Assembly (NCBI RefSeq): GCF_002846495.1
Contig: NZ_PJNE01000001.1
Coordinates: forward strand, 1,984,001 to 2,048,000
DNA from: Phycicoccus duodecadis
Lineage (GTDB): Bacteria > Actinomycetota > Actinomycetes > Actinomycetales > Dermatophilaceae
DNA length: 64,000 nucleotides
Direction: 5' to 3'
The notes under the pieces are model-generated. The model saw only the letters and a program-made list of their open reading frames with translations. It ran no database searches and had not been told where the DNA came from. Numbering within the stretch: position 1 is the first letter of the stretch; every line of letters begins with the position of its first letter. Below, in pieces: positions 1 to 6,967 of the stretch. The translations under genes were made by a program, and so were the position numbers.

Positions 1-319
1 CGAGGGCGAGGAGGCGCCGAACCAGCCCCACGGCCGGCTCGTGGGTGAGCCCCCCGAACATCACGTGGCTCATCCGGCCCAGCTGGTCGCGGGCGGCGGC
101 GTCGAGCTCGGGCACCCGGTAGCCGTGGACCGCGCACCACCACGAGCTCATGGCGTCGACCACCTCGTGGGCCCCGCCGTCAGGGGCGCGCAGCCGCAGC
201 CGGACCCCCTCGGCGGACTCGACGAGGTACGCGTCGGTCGGGGCGAGCGCCGAGGAGTACGGATGCCAGACGTGCTCGCGGTCGTAGGCGAGCAGCGCGT
301 CGGGGTCGAGGTCGTCCAT
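1..319 (-). CDS. bioA: Adenosylmethionine-8-amino-7-oxononanoate aminotransferase BioA (N-terminal part, runs off left edge)
   Basis: This is the PLP enzyme that converts KAPA to DAPA in biotin synthesis, using S-adenosylmethionine as amino donor. Only the first 106 codons lie in the window. They contain the family signatures HVWHPYSS near residue 16, [10 protein letters not shown] near 58 and [14 protein letters not shown] near 83, which are close to textbook BioA. The ATG at 319 places HVWHPY at the usual distance from the N-terminus, and no better start lies upstream. It is on the same strand as bioB and bsaP but separated from them by a reductase gene and two long inverted repeats, so it may have its own promoter. 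The family call is secure; completeness cannot be judged here. Confidence 0.93.
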   Translation of the reverse strand, partial: MDDLDPDALLAYDREHVWHPYSSALAPTDAYLVESAEGVRLRLRAPDGGAHEVVDAMSSWWCAVHGYRVPELDAAARDQLGRMSHVMFGGLTHEPAVGLVRRLLAL

Positions 320-396
320 CGCGGGCCATCATGCCGCGCCGGGCGGGAGCCGCTGCACCACGGGGATCCCGGGGCCCGCGCGTCCGCCGGATGACT

Positions 397-458
397 GTCG
401 AGTGGCCAGGACACTCCGACGGTCCGCGGCTGGCATCCGCGTGTCCTGGCCCCTCGAC
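397..458. repeat. Long inverted repeat between FMN reductase and bioA
   Basis: Two 18-nt arms at 397-414 and 441-458 pair at 17 of 18 positions around a 26-nt loop. The element lies after the stop of the FMN reductase gene and before bioA, both on the minus strand. There is no T-tract on either side, so it is either an actinobacterial I-type terminator or a regulatory palindrome. The sequence alone does not decide. Confidence 0.7.
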
Positions 459-477
459 TCGTGGAGGGAGGCGTGCG

Positions 478-1032
478 TCAGGCGGCCGAGCGGGCGTCCT
501 CGACCGTGCCGGCGAGCCGCCGCACGAGGGTGCGCAGGGCGGCGTCGAGGTCGGCGTCCGAGAGCCGGCCCTCCTCGAAGGCCTGGAACGAGGCCCCGAC
601 GCCCACGGTGTCCTCGAGCACCGCGGCGCCCGCCACGGTGAGGACCTTCACGCCCTCCTCGCGGGCCCACTGGGCGGCGCGCGGCGAACCGCTGGCACCG
701 AGGACGGCGGCGGGCTTGCCGGCGATGGCGGCCGCGCCGCGCGGGCGCGAGACCCAGTCGACGGCGTTCTTGAGGGCGCTCGGCATCGAGCCGTTGTACT
801 CGGGGGTGACCAGCAGCAGGGCGTCGGCGTCGGCGACCGCCTCGCGCAGGTCGCGGGCGACCTGGGGCAGCGCGTCGTCGTGGTCGAGCTCCTCGGAGTA
901 GTGCGGGAGGTCGGCGAGCCGCTCGAACACGGTCGACTCCACGCCCTGGGGGAGGTGTGCGACGGCGGCGTCGGCGAGCTGGCGGTTCGTGGAGCCGGCG
1001 CGCAGGCTGCCGACGAGGACGAGGACGTTCAC
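478..1032 (-). CDS. NADPH-dependent FMN reductase (flavodoxin-fold, azoreductase/chromate reductase family)
   Basis: A 184-aa cytosolic flavoprotein of the NADPH-dependent FMN reductase family, whose members reduce quinones, azo dyes or free FMN. The N-terminus has the flavin phosphate-binding loop GSLRAGSTNRQ directly after the first beta strand, and LVTPEYNGSMPSALKNAVDW in the middle is the family hallmark. The GTG at 1032 is chosen because an AGGAG ribosome site lies about 7 nt upstream and the protein then begins directly with the first strand. The gene lies between bsaP and bioA on the same strand but is insulated by inverted repeats on both sides. A 16-bp palindrome 53-68 nt upstream of the start suggests control by a small repressor, as is common for quinone and azo reductases. 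A link to biotin synthesis is only positional. Confidence 0.85.
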   Translation of the reverse strand: MNVLVLVGSLRAGSTNRQLADAAVAHLPQGVESTVFERLADLPHYSEELDHDDALPQVARDLREAVADADALLLVTPEYNGSMPSALKNAVDWVSRPRGAAAIAGKPAAVLGASGSPRAAQWAREEGVKVLTVAGAAVLEDTVGVGASFQAFEEGRLSDADLDAALRTLVRRLAGTVEDARSAA

Positions 1033-1084
1033 AGGGACTCCTGGGGGAAGGTCGGGGGCCGGGGGCGGTCGACACTGACCTCGT

Positions 1085-1100
1085 GGTTGAACAGTCAACC
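1085..1100. promoter_or_regulatory. Candidate MarR-type operator upstream of FMN reductase
   Basis: GGTTGA-ACAG-TCAACC is a perfect 6-bp dyad. It lies 53-68 nt upstream of the reductase start, where an operator over the promoter would be expected. TTGA/TCAA dyads are typical of MarR-type repressor sites (established knowledge). No MarR gene is in the window. Confidence 0.45.
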
Positions 1101-1131
1101 ATTCGCCGGCATTCCCGACGCGCGCTCACCC

Positions 1132-1181
1132 CGAACGTGTGTGAAAAGCCTCTGGATGCCGGGGGTTTTCACACACGTTCG
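1132..1181. terminator. Perfect 16-bp inverted repeat downstream of bsaP
   Basis: Arms at 1132-1147 and 1166-1181 are exact reverse complements (16 of 16) around an 18-nt loop. The inner ends of the arms are AAAA and TTTT. The element lies 38 nt past the bsaP stop and upstream of the reductase promoter region. It could terminate the bioB-bsaP transcript or be a regulatory palindrome. No U-tract follows the stem. Confidence 0.6.
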
Positions 1182-1218
1182 CGCGGAGGCAAGGGGGAGG
1201 GTGCTGGGGGGAGGGGGC

Positions 1219-1461
1219 TCAGCGCCAGGTGGAGCGCTCGACGCTGCCGTGCCGGCTGCAGGTGGCCGTCCACGTCCCCGGCGTCACCTGCACGACCATC
1301 CGGCGGCGGCAGTGCACGCAGAAGCGCGGCGGCTCGAGCTCGGCCCGCCGCGCGCACCCCGCGTGGTCGCCGTCGTCCCGGGCCAGCCCGCACTGGCCGC
1401 ACCACACCCCGGGGTCGCCGGCCCGCGCCACCGGCTCGTGCGCCCCCGCGTCGGCGAACAC
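1219..1461 (-). CDS. bsaP: Biotin synthase auxiliary protein BsaP
   Basis: An 80-aa protein directly downstream of bioB (8-nt gap). It matches the size, position and pattern of the actinobacterial biotin synthase auxiliary protein (M. tuberculosis Rv1590 type). Cysteines form CGQC near residue 22 and [18 protein letters not shown] near residue 47, followed by CSRHG. Family knowledge: BsaP supports BioB in the sulfur insertion that turns dethiobiotin into biotin, probably through its iron-sulfur chemistry. The GTG at 1461 is the first start after the bioB stop, so the two genes are almost certainly co-transcribed. The protein is Cys-rich and basic at its C-terminus, with no signal peptide. Confidence 0.85.
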   Translation of the reverse strand: MFADAGAHEPVARAGDPGVWCGQCGLARDDGDHAGCARRAELEPPRFCVHCRRRMVVQVTPGTWTATCSRHGSVERSTWR

Positions 1462-1469
1462 CAGCGCGC

Positions 1470-2483
1470 TCAGAACGTCTCGTTGAGGGCCTTGATCGGC
1501 ATCTCGAGCTCGTCGAGCAGCGCCAGGTCCTCACGAGGGTCGCGCCCCAGCGTCGTCAGGTAGTTGCCCACGATGACGGCGTTGATGCCGCCGAGCAGCC
1601 CGTCCCGCGTCCCGAGGTCGCCGAGGGTCAGCTCGCGACCGCCGGCGTAGCGCAGGATGGTGCGGGGCAGCGCCAGCCGGAAGGCCGCGATGGTGCGCAG
1701 CGCGTCGTTGGCGGGCATCGGCTCGAGGTCGCCGAACGGCGTCCCCGGCCGGGGGTTGAGGAAGTTCAGCGGCACCTCGTGCGGCTCGAGCTCGCCCAGC
1801 TGCGCGGCCAGCTCGGCGCGCTGCTCGACCGTCTCGCCCATCCCGACGAGGCCGCCGCAGCACAGCTCCATCCCGGAGTCCTTGACCATGCGGCAGGTCT
1901 CGAGGCGCTCGTCGAACGAGTGCGTGGTGACGACGTTCGGGAAGTACGAGCGGCCGGCCTCGAGGTTGTGGTTGTAGCGGTGCACGCCCATGTCGACGAG
2001 CTCGTCGACCTGCTCCTGGGTCAGCATCCCCAGCGACGCGGCGACCTGGATGTCGACGGCGGCGCGGATGGCGGCGACGCCCTCGCGCATCTGCTGCATC
2101 AGCTTCTCGTCGGGCCCGCGCACGGCGGCGACGATGCAGAACTCGCTGGCCCCGGTGGCGGCGGTCTGCTTCGCGGCGCGCACGAGCTCGGGGATGTTGA
2201 GCCAGACGGAGCGCACCGGTGAGGTGAACTGCCCGCTCTGCGAACAGAAGTGGCAGTCCTCGGGGCAGCCGCCGGTCTTGAGCGACACGATGCCCTCGAC
2301 CTCGACGCTCGGGCCCTGGTACTTCAGGCGCACCTCGTGGGCCAGCGCCAACAGGTCCTGGAGGCGGTCGTCGCCGGTCTCGAGCACCGCCACGATCTGC
2401 TCGTGGGTGAGCGCGACCCCGCGCTCGAGCACCTGCTCGCGCGCGACGTCGAGGATGTCGGTTCCGGTCACCTGAGCCGTCAT
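1470..2483 (-). CDS. bioB: Biotin synthase BioB (radical SAM)
   Basis: A 337-aa radical SAM enzyme that inserts sulfur into dethiobiotin. The CxxxCxxC motif for the SAM [4Fe-4S] cluster is CPEDCHFC at residues 73-80. Further signatures are [17 protein letters not shown] and [11 protein letters not shown], plus the late Arg in RYAGGRE. Of the auxiliary-cluster ligands known from E. coli, the Cys in EFC and the Cys in LCCGG are kept. The position equivalent to E. coli Cys128 (ACMTLG) is Ala here (VAASLG). That fits a BioB type that relies on an auxiliary protein, and bsaP follows at once. The ATG at 2483 gives the normal length. A CACAAT box 7 nt upstream may be a -10 element for a leaderless message. 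Confidence 0.97.
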   Translation of the reverse strand: MTAQVTGTDILDVAREQVLERGVALTHEQIVAVLETGDDRLQDLLALAHEVRLKYQGPSVEVEGIVSLKTGGCPEDCHFCSQSGQFTSPVRSVWLNIPELVRAAKQTAATGASEFCIVAAVRGPDEKLMQQMREGVAAIRAAVDIQVAASLGMLTQEQVDELVDMGVHRYNHNLEAGRSYFPNVVTTHSFDERLETCRMVKDSGMELCCGGLVGMGETVEQRAELAAQLGELEPHEVPLNFLNPRPGTPFGDLEPMPANDALRTIAAFRLALPRTILRYAGGRELTLGDLGTRDGLLGGINAVIVGNYLTTLGRDPREDLALLDELEMPIKALNETF

Positions 2484-2520
2484 GGGCTCGATTGTGGCAG
2501 CCCGGGGCGCGGCGCCCGAC

Positions 2521-2549
2521 GTCCGCCCTCGCCGGTCCGGTGGGCGGAC
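2521..2549 (-). terminator. Hairpin after the AIM24 gene
   Basis: Eight-bp perfect arms (2521-2528 and 2542-2549) around a 13-nt loop lie just past the stop of the AIM24 gene and before bioB on the same strand. This is a plausible GC-rich terminator separating the two transcripts; there is no T-run. Confidence 0.5.
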
Positions 2550-2562
2550 GCCGGCGGGCGGG

Positions 2563-3294
2563 TCAGGAGAGGAGCTGGCCCAGCATCCCGCCGGGGCCCT
2601 GCTGGTTGCCGCCGCCCTGGTGGCCCCCGTCGACGACGTTCTCGCACGGCTGCACCAGCACGTAGCCCTGGCCGCCGAAGGCCATCTGCAGCAGCTCGCC
2701 GGTGCCACCGCGGATCATCGAGCCGAGGCCGCCGGTGTCGACGCGCACGTCCATCGAGACCCCGGAGGTCCACAGCACCACGGCCTGGGCGTCGGCGAAG
2801 GTCGGCGACGAGGCGACGTCGAGGGCGATGGGGTCGCCCTTGGTGGTGACGGCGACGTAGCCGGTGCCACGCAGCGAGACGTTGTAGAGGCCACCGGTCA
2901 TCGCGGCGCCCCGGGCCTGGATGCGGTGGATGTCCCACTGGATCGAGCTCGAGAAGGCCAGCACGTTGTTGCCGTTGACCGACACCATGTCGTTCTCGAG
3001 GTACATGACCTGCACCTCGGCGGCCTCGTCGGCGACGAACAGCTCGCCGGAGCCGGAGCACTCCATCATCTTCACGCCCTCGCCCGTGACGGCGGCCTTG
3101 AACATCTTGCCCAGGCCGCCCGAGCCCTTGTTCGCGAACCGGACGTCGCCCTGGTAGGCCACCATCGAGCCGGTCTTGGCCTGCACCGGGCCGTAGCGCA
3201 TGTCGATGCGCAGCAGCTTCTTGTTCTGCAGCGAGAACGGGTCCTGGCTGTACTTCTCCTTGAAGTCGGTGAACAGCGAGCCGTGGATGGTCAT
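2563..3294 (-). CDS. AIM24 family protein
   Basis: A 243-aa protein of the AIM24 family (TRAP-like beta fold), widespread in actinobacteria and without a fixed biochemical role. Visible features are the N-terminal stretch [21 protein letters not shown], the central [20 protein letters not shown] and [20 protein letters not shown], all typical of the family. There is no signal peptide or membrane helix. The last 25 residues form a Gly/Gln-rich tail. The ATG at 3294 fits the family N-terminus. It is transcribed divergently from a proline-rich gene 124 nt away, which suggests a shared control region. Family assignment is firm; function is unknown. Confidence 0.85.
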   Translation of the reverse strand: MTIHGSLFTDFKEKYSQDPFSLQNKKLLRIDMRYGPVQAKTGSMVAYQGDVRFANKGSGGLGKMFKAAVTGEGVKMMECSGSGELFVADEAAEVQVMYLENDMVSVNGNNVLAFSSSIQWDIHRIQARGAAMTGGLYNVSLRGTGYVAVTTKGDPIALDVASSPTFADAQAVVLWTSGVSMDVRVDTGGLGSMIRGGTGELLQMAFGGQGYVLVQPCENVVDGGHQGGGNQQGPGGMLGQLLS

Positions 3295-3418
3295 GGGTGC
3301 GACGCCTTCCGTGCGGAGGGGGGTGGGGTCCCACCCCAGGGGGCCAACGCTAGAAGGGACGGCGCCCCCGGCGCTATGGTTCCGGGCACGGACAAGGGTC
3401 GGCCCAGGGAGGTCCCCG

Positions 3419-3916
3419 ATGAGCTTCTTCGAACGGGCGAAGGCGGCGGCGAGCGACCTCGCGGCCAAGGCCGACGTCGCGATGTCCAACGCGGGGATCA
3501 GCGTCCCCGGCATCGGCGCCGACCGGGCGCTGCGCGACCTCGGGGTCGTGGCCTGGCTGGACGCCACGGGGCGCCCCGTCGCCGAGGCCGACCGCGAGCG
3601 GGTCATGGCGACCCTGCGCGAGCTCGAGCAGGGCGGCCGTCTCGGGCCGCTCACCCTGACCCCGCCGCCCACGCCGTACGGCACGCCGCCCCCGCCGCCG
3701 GGGGGCACCCCGCCGCCCCCGCCGTACGGAGGCGCACCGGGCGGCCCACCCCCGCCGCCGCCCCCGCCGGGTGGCGTCATGCCGATGCGCGACGAGCCCG
3801 CCCCGCCGCCGATGGCCACGCCGCCGGCCGACCCCCGCCCGCCGGTGCCGCCGGCGCCGGGGGAGGAGCCGCCGGCGAACCCCACGCCGCCACCGCCCCC
3901 GCCCAGCTGGGCCTGA
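3419..3916 (+). CDS. Proline-rich hypothetical protein
   Basis: 165 aa. Residues 1-80 are a helical, folded-looking domain starting MSFFERAKAAASDLAAKADV. The rest is almost entirely Pro/Gly (repeats of PPPPP with PYG and GG), so probably an extended, disordered linker or tail. No signal peptide is visible, so it should be cytosolic. The ATG at 3419 is preceded by GGGAGG at good spacing, and a TATGGT box about 40 nt upstream may be the -10. It is divergent from the AIM24 gene and converges with the M56 peptidase gene 12 nt away. The function is not recognised; the N-terminal domain is the part worth a profile search. Confidence 0.75.
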   Translation: MSFFERAKAAASDLAAKADVAMSNAGISVPGIGADRALRDLGVVAWLDATGRPVAEADRERVMATLRELEQGGRLGPLTLTPPPTPYGTPPPPPGGTPPPPPYGGAPGGPPPPPPPPGGVMPMRDEPAPPPMATPPADPRPPVPPAPGEEPPANPTPPPPPPSWA

Positions 3917-3928
3917 GCGCGATCCTCG

Positions 3929-4771
3929 TCAGGCCCAGGCGAGCCCGAGGAGCGCGAGCGGCAGCGCCACCGCCACGACGGCCAGGGCGTAGGCCAGGCT
4001 CGCCGTGAGGGGCTGCGAGCCCAGGGCGAGCAGGTGCAGGCGCACCGGCGCCGAGGTGCTCGCCGCCATCGCCACCTCCGGGGCCCGTCCCTCGGCCACC
4101 GCCACCAGGGCCCGCGCCGTCGCCACCGCCCCGCTGCGGCGCACGGCCGCACGGTCGGCGAGGGCCTCGACCAGCAGCCGGACCTCGGCCATCGCGGTGC
4201 GCGAGCGGAGCCCCGGGGGTACCGACTCGTGCAGCACCGTGAAGAACTCGAGCAGCAGGTCGTGCCGGGCCCGCAGGTGGGCGCGCTCGTGGGCCACCAC
4301 CGCGGCCAGCTGGTCGTCGGGAAGGGCGTCGAGCACGCCGCGGGTCAGCACCACCCGCGAGCCGCGCCCCGGGATGCAGTAGGCCGTCGGCGTGGGGTGC
4401 TGCAGCACGACCAGCCCGTCCCGGTCGTGCTCCCCGAGGATGTCGACGAGCTCGCGGTGCTCGGTGCGGGCCTGGCGGATGCGGGTCCCCACCCGGTGCC
4501 CCGACAGCAGGAGGCGACCCAGCACCACCACGGTGACGAGCAGGGCGAGGGCCACCAGCCAGGGGTGCGAGCGCAGGTCGTCGCCCCCGAGGAGCAGCGG
4601 CAGCACCGCCGGGGCCACCGAGAGCGCCGCCAGGACGCCGCCGAGGGAGACCGCCTGCCAGGCCACCAGGGCGGCCCGCGGTGCCGGCCGGAGACGGCGC
4701 TGGCGGGCGAGGAGGCCGGGCGCCAGCCAGACCAGCGCGACGGCCACCCCGGCGAGGGCGAGCGGGACCAC
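3929..4771 (-). CDS. M56 family (BlaR1-like) membrane metallopeptidase
   Basis: About 280 aa. The zinc motif HERAH is at residues 161-165, and the third ligand is probably Glu202 in VEALADRAA. Hydrophobic segments lie near residues 4-22, 35-60 and 68-90, with a last one at the C-terminus, so the HExxH domain lies between membrane helices as in BlaR1/MecR1. Unlike BlaR1 there is no C-terminal penicillin-binding sensor domain, as is usual for actinobacterial M56 proteins. Family knowledge: these proteases act with a BlaI-type repressor, which is encoded 46 nt upstream. The GTG at 4771 is chosen because it precedes the first helix. The signal sensed is unknown. Confidence 0.88.
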   Translation of the reverse strand: MVPLALAGVAVALVWLAPGLLARQRRLRPAPRAALVAWQAVSLGGVLAALSVAPAVLPLLLGGDDLRSHPWLVALALLVTVVVLGRLLLSGHRVGTRIRQARTEHRELVDILGEHDRDGLVVLQHPTPTAYCIPGRGSRVVLTRGVLDALPDDQLAAVVAHERAHLRARHDLLLEFFTVLHESVPPGLRSRTAMAEVRLLVEALADRAAVRRSGAVATARALVAVAEGRAPEVAMAASTSAPVRLHLLALGSQPLTASLAYALAVVAVALPLALLGLAWA

Positions 4772-4817
4772 GGCCCCATGGTGGCAGCCCCGGGCGCCGG
4801 GGCCCAGGATCGGCCCG

Positions 4818-5261
4818 TCAGCGCCGGGAGCGCGCGCCGCGGGTGGCGGGCCCGTCACCGCGGGCCTCGACCTCGGCCAGGGCGGCCTTGAGGTCGGCGA
4901 GCTCGTCGGTGCTGGCGCCGTCGAGGAAGTGCAGCAGCGCCGAGCGGCGGTCGGTGACGTCCATGTCGTCGAGGGTGCGGCGCATGGTGCGCGCGGTGAG
5001 GGCCTCACGGGTGTCGGCGGGCAGGTAGCGCCACGCGCGCCCGTCGCGCTCGCGGGTGACCAGGTCCTTCTTGGCCAGGCGGTCGAGCACCGTCATCACC
5101 GTCGTGTAGGCGATCTCGCGGTCCTTCTCGAGGGTCTCGTGGACCTCGCGGACGGTGACGCCGGCGAACCCGTCGCCGCCGGCCACGGTGCTCTCCCAGA
5201 GGCGGTCCATGACGACCCGCTCGAGGTCGCCGAGGCGGGGGGCGTTGGCCGAGTGCGGCAT
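4818..5261 (-). CDS. BlaI/MecI/CopY family transcriptional repressor
   Basis: 147 aa. An N-terminal winged-helix domain (GDLERVVMDRLWES, then TVREVHETLEKDREIAYTTV and MTVLDRLAKKDLVTRERDGR) is followed by a helical dimerisation part. The pattern matches BlaI/CopY repressors, which are inactivated by proteolysis by an M56 partner; that partner gene follows on the same strand. The ATG lies 2 nt after the cydC stop, so the regulator is co-transcribed with cydDC. This suggests that the repressor/protease pair may control, or respond to, the cyd locus. The last 15 residues are basic and variable. Confidence 0.92.
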   Translation of the reverse strand: MPHSANAPRLGDLERVVMDRLWESTVAGGDGFAGVTVREVHETLEKDREIAYTTVMTVLDRLAKKDLVTRERDGRAWRYLPADTREALTARTMRRTLDDMDVTDRRSALLHFLDGASTDELADLKAALAEVEARGDGPATRGARSRR

Positions 5262-5263
5262 GG

Positions 5264-6967
5264 CTACTCCTGGTCGGGTCGGGACGACGGGTGGCTCCCG
5301 AGGTCGAGGACGTGGTCGAAGCGGCCCAGCGCCTCGGGCCGGTGGCTCACGAGGACGACCGCACGGTCGCGGGTGGCGTCCAGGACATCATCGAGCACGG
5401 CGGTGGCCGTGGCGTCGTCGAGGTGCGCGGTGGGTTCGTCGAGGAGGACGACGGCGCGCTCGGCCAGCACGGCGCGCGCGATGCCGAGCCGGGTGCGCTC
5501 GCCGCCCGAGACGCCGCGGCCGCCGGTGCCGAGCCGCGTGTCGAGCCCGTCGGGGAGCTCGGTCAGCCAGGGCGCGAGGCCGGCCAGCGCGAGGGCGTGG
5601 CGGAGCGCGCCGTCGTCGGCGTCGGGGCGGGCCAGCCGGAGGTTCGCGGCCAGGGACCCGGCGAAGACGTGCGGCTCGTCGTCGACCACGGCGACGTCGG
5701 CGCGGACGGAGGCCAGGGGGAGGCCGCGCACGTCGACCCCGTCGCGGGTGTGCCGGCCGGCGGTCACGTCGAGCGAGCGGGCGAGGACGGCCAGCAGGGT
5801 GCTCTTGCCCGAGCCGTTGGGCCCGACGACGGCGACGTGCCGGCCCGGGCGGAGCTCGAGGTCGGTGGGGGACAGGGCGGGACGCTCGCGGGTCCAGGAC
5901 GCGGTGGCGGCCTCGAGCCGGACGACCGGCACGCGGCCCGCGGCCCGCGGCTCGGCGCATCCATCCAGGTGCTCCGGACGCCGGGCCGAGGTCGTCGCCG
6001 GCGTGGCCGGGTCCCGGACGGCCGGCTGCTGGTCGAGCAGCGCCGTGAGGCGGGCGCTGCTGCCCTGGGCCCGGGCCAGCGCGCGCATGGTGTCGACCAA
6101 TGGCGCCAGGGCCTCGCCCACGGCCACCGGGACGAGCACCAGCAGCGCCGCGACGGGCGCGCCCACCGCGGCCGGGTCGACCAGCTGCGCCGCCGCCACG
6201 GTGGCGGCGGCGGTCCCCAGCGGCAGCAGCGCCGCCACCAGCGCCCGGCCCCGGCTCTGCCGCGCCACCGCTGCCCGCCAGGTGGCGTGCGCGGCGTCGA
6301 GCGAGCGCAGGGCGTCCCGCTCGGCGCCGATGGCCCGCAGCTCGCCGGCCTGGCGCGCGACGAGGTCGCCCACCCGGGCCACCTCGGCGCGGGCGGCCAG
6401 CAGCTCGTCGCGCGAGCCCGACTCGGCCCGCCACGCGACCGCACAGCCGAGGGCCACGACCACCAGCAGGGCGGCCACGACCATCCCGACGGCGGGGGCG
6501 AACCAGGCGGTCAGGGCCGCGGCCGCCAGGCCCGCGAGCGCCCCGGAGACCAGCGGGACGGTGACCCGGACCTGGGCCTCGACCACGTCGGTGAGGTCGT
6601 CGACGACACCGTTGAGGACCGCCGACCGCGAGCGACGGCCGAGCCGGGCCGGGGTCAGGGGTACCAGGGCCGCGAACACCGCCACCCGGCGGTCGGCGAG
6701 CTCGGCCAGCGCGGCGTCGTGCGAGATCAGCCGCTCGAGGTAGCGGAAGTACGGCCGCGCCATCCCGAAGGCGCGGACCGCGACGATGGCCGCCAGCAGG
6801 GTGAGGATGACCGGGCGCTCGCTCGCGCGCACCACGAGCCAGCCGGAGGTCGCGGTCAGCGCGATGCCCGAGGTGGTGGCGGCCCCGCCGAGGAGGCCGC
6901 CGAGGACGGTGGCCCGGGTGGGGCGCACCACCGTTGCGGGGTGGGGGGCGGGGGCGAGGGTGCTCAT
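5264..6967 (-). CDS. cydC: Thiol reductant ABC exporter subunit CydC
   Basis: 567 aa. An N-terminal six-helix ABC exporter domain (residues 15-310) is followed by a nucleotide-binding domain with Walker A GPNGSGKST, signature VSGGERTRLG and Walker B VVLLDEPT. With CydD it forms the heterodimeric exporter of cysteine/glutathione-type reductants needed to assemble cytochrome bd. The ATG overlaps the cydD stop by 4 nt, so translation is coupled. Because cydB is truncated and cydA is not present here, this exporter may have lost its main client in this genome, unless the breakpoint upstream is an assembly error. Confidence 0.93.
   Translation of the reverse strand: MSTLAPAPHPATVVRPTRATVLGGLLGGAATTSGIALTATSGWLVVRASERPVILTLLAAIVAVRAFGMARPYFRYLERLISHDAALAELADRRVAVFAALVPLTPARLGRRSRSAVLNGVVDDLTDVVEAQVRVTVPLVSGALAGLAAAALTAWFAPAVGMVVAALLVVVALGCAVAWRAESGSRDELLAARAEVARVGDLVARQAGELRAIGAERDALRSLDAAHATWRAAVARQSRGRALVAALLPLGTAAATVAAAQLVDPAAVGAPVAALLVLVPVAVGEALAPLVDTMRALARAQGSSARLTALLDQQPAVRDPATPATTSARRPEHLDGCAEPRAAGRVPVVRLEAATASWTRERPALSPTDLELRPGRHVAVVGPNGSGKSTLLAVLARSLDVTAGRHTRDGVDVRGLPLASVRADVAVVDDEPHVFAGSLAANLRLARPDADDGALRHALALAGLAPWLTELPDGLDTRLGTGGRGVSGGERTRLGIARAVLAERAVVLLDEPTAHLDDATATAVLDDVLDATRDRAVVLVSHRPEALGRFDHVLDLGSHPSSRPDQE

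Noticed and set aside
329..1129. Several overlapping frames on both strands near the left end (up to 410 codons)
   Set aside because: No family motif and low-complexity Arg/Ala/Gly content; the FMN reductase and bioA explain the strand and frame.
2480..3334. Minus-strand frame antisense or shifted to the AIM24 gene
   Set aside because: Arg/Pro/Gly-rich, with no conserved motif; AIM24 in the adjacent frame is clear.
3660..3910. The CCGCC-rich tract as a tandem repeat or CRISPR-like element
   Set aside because: It encodes the polyproline part of the protein at 3419-3916; units are irregular and follow codon structure.
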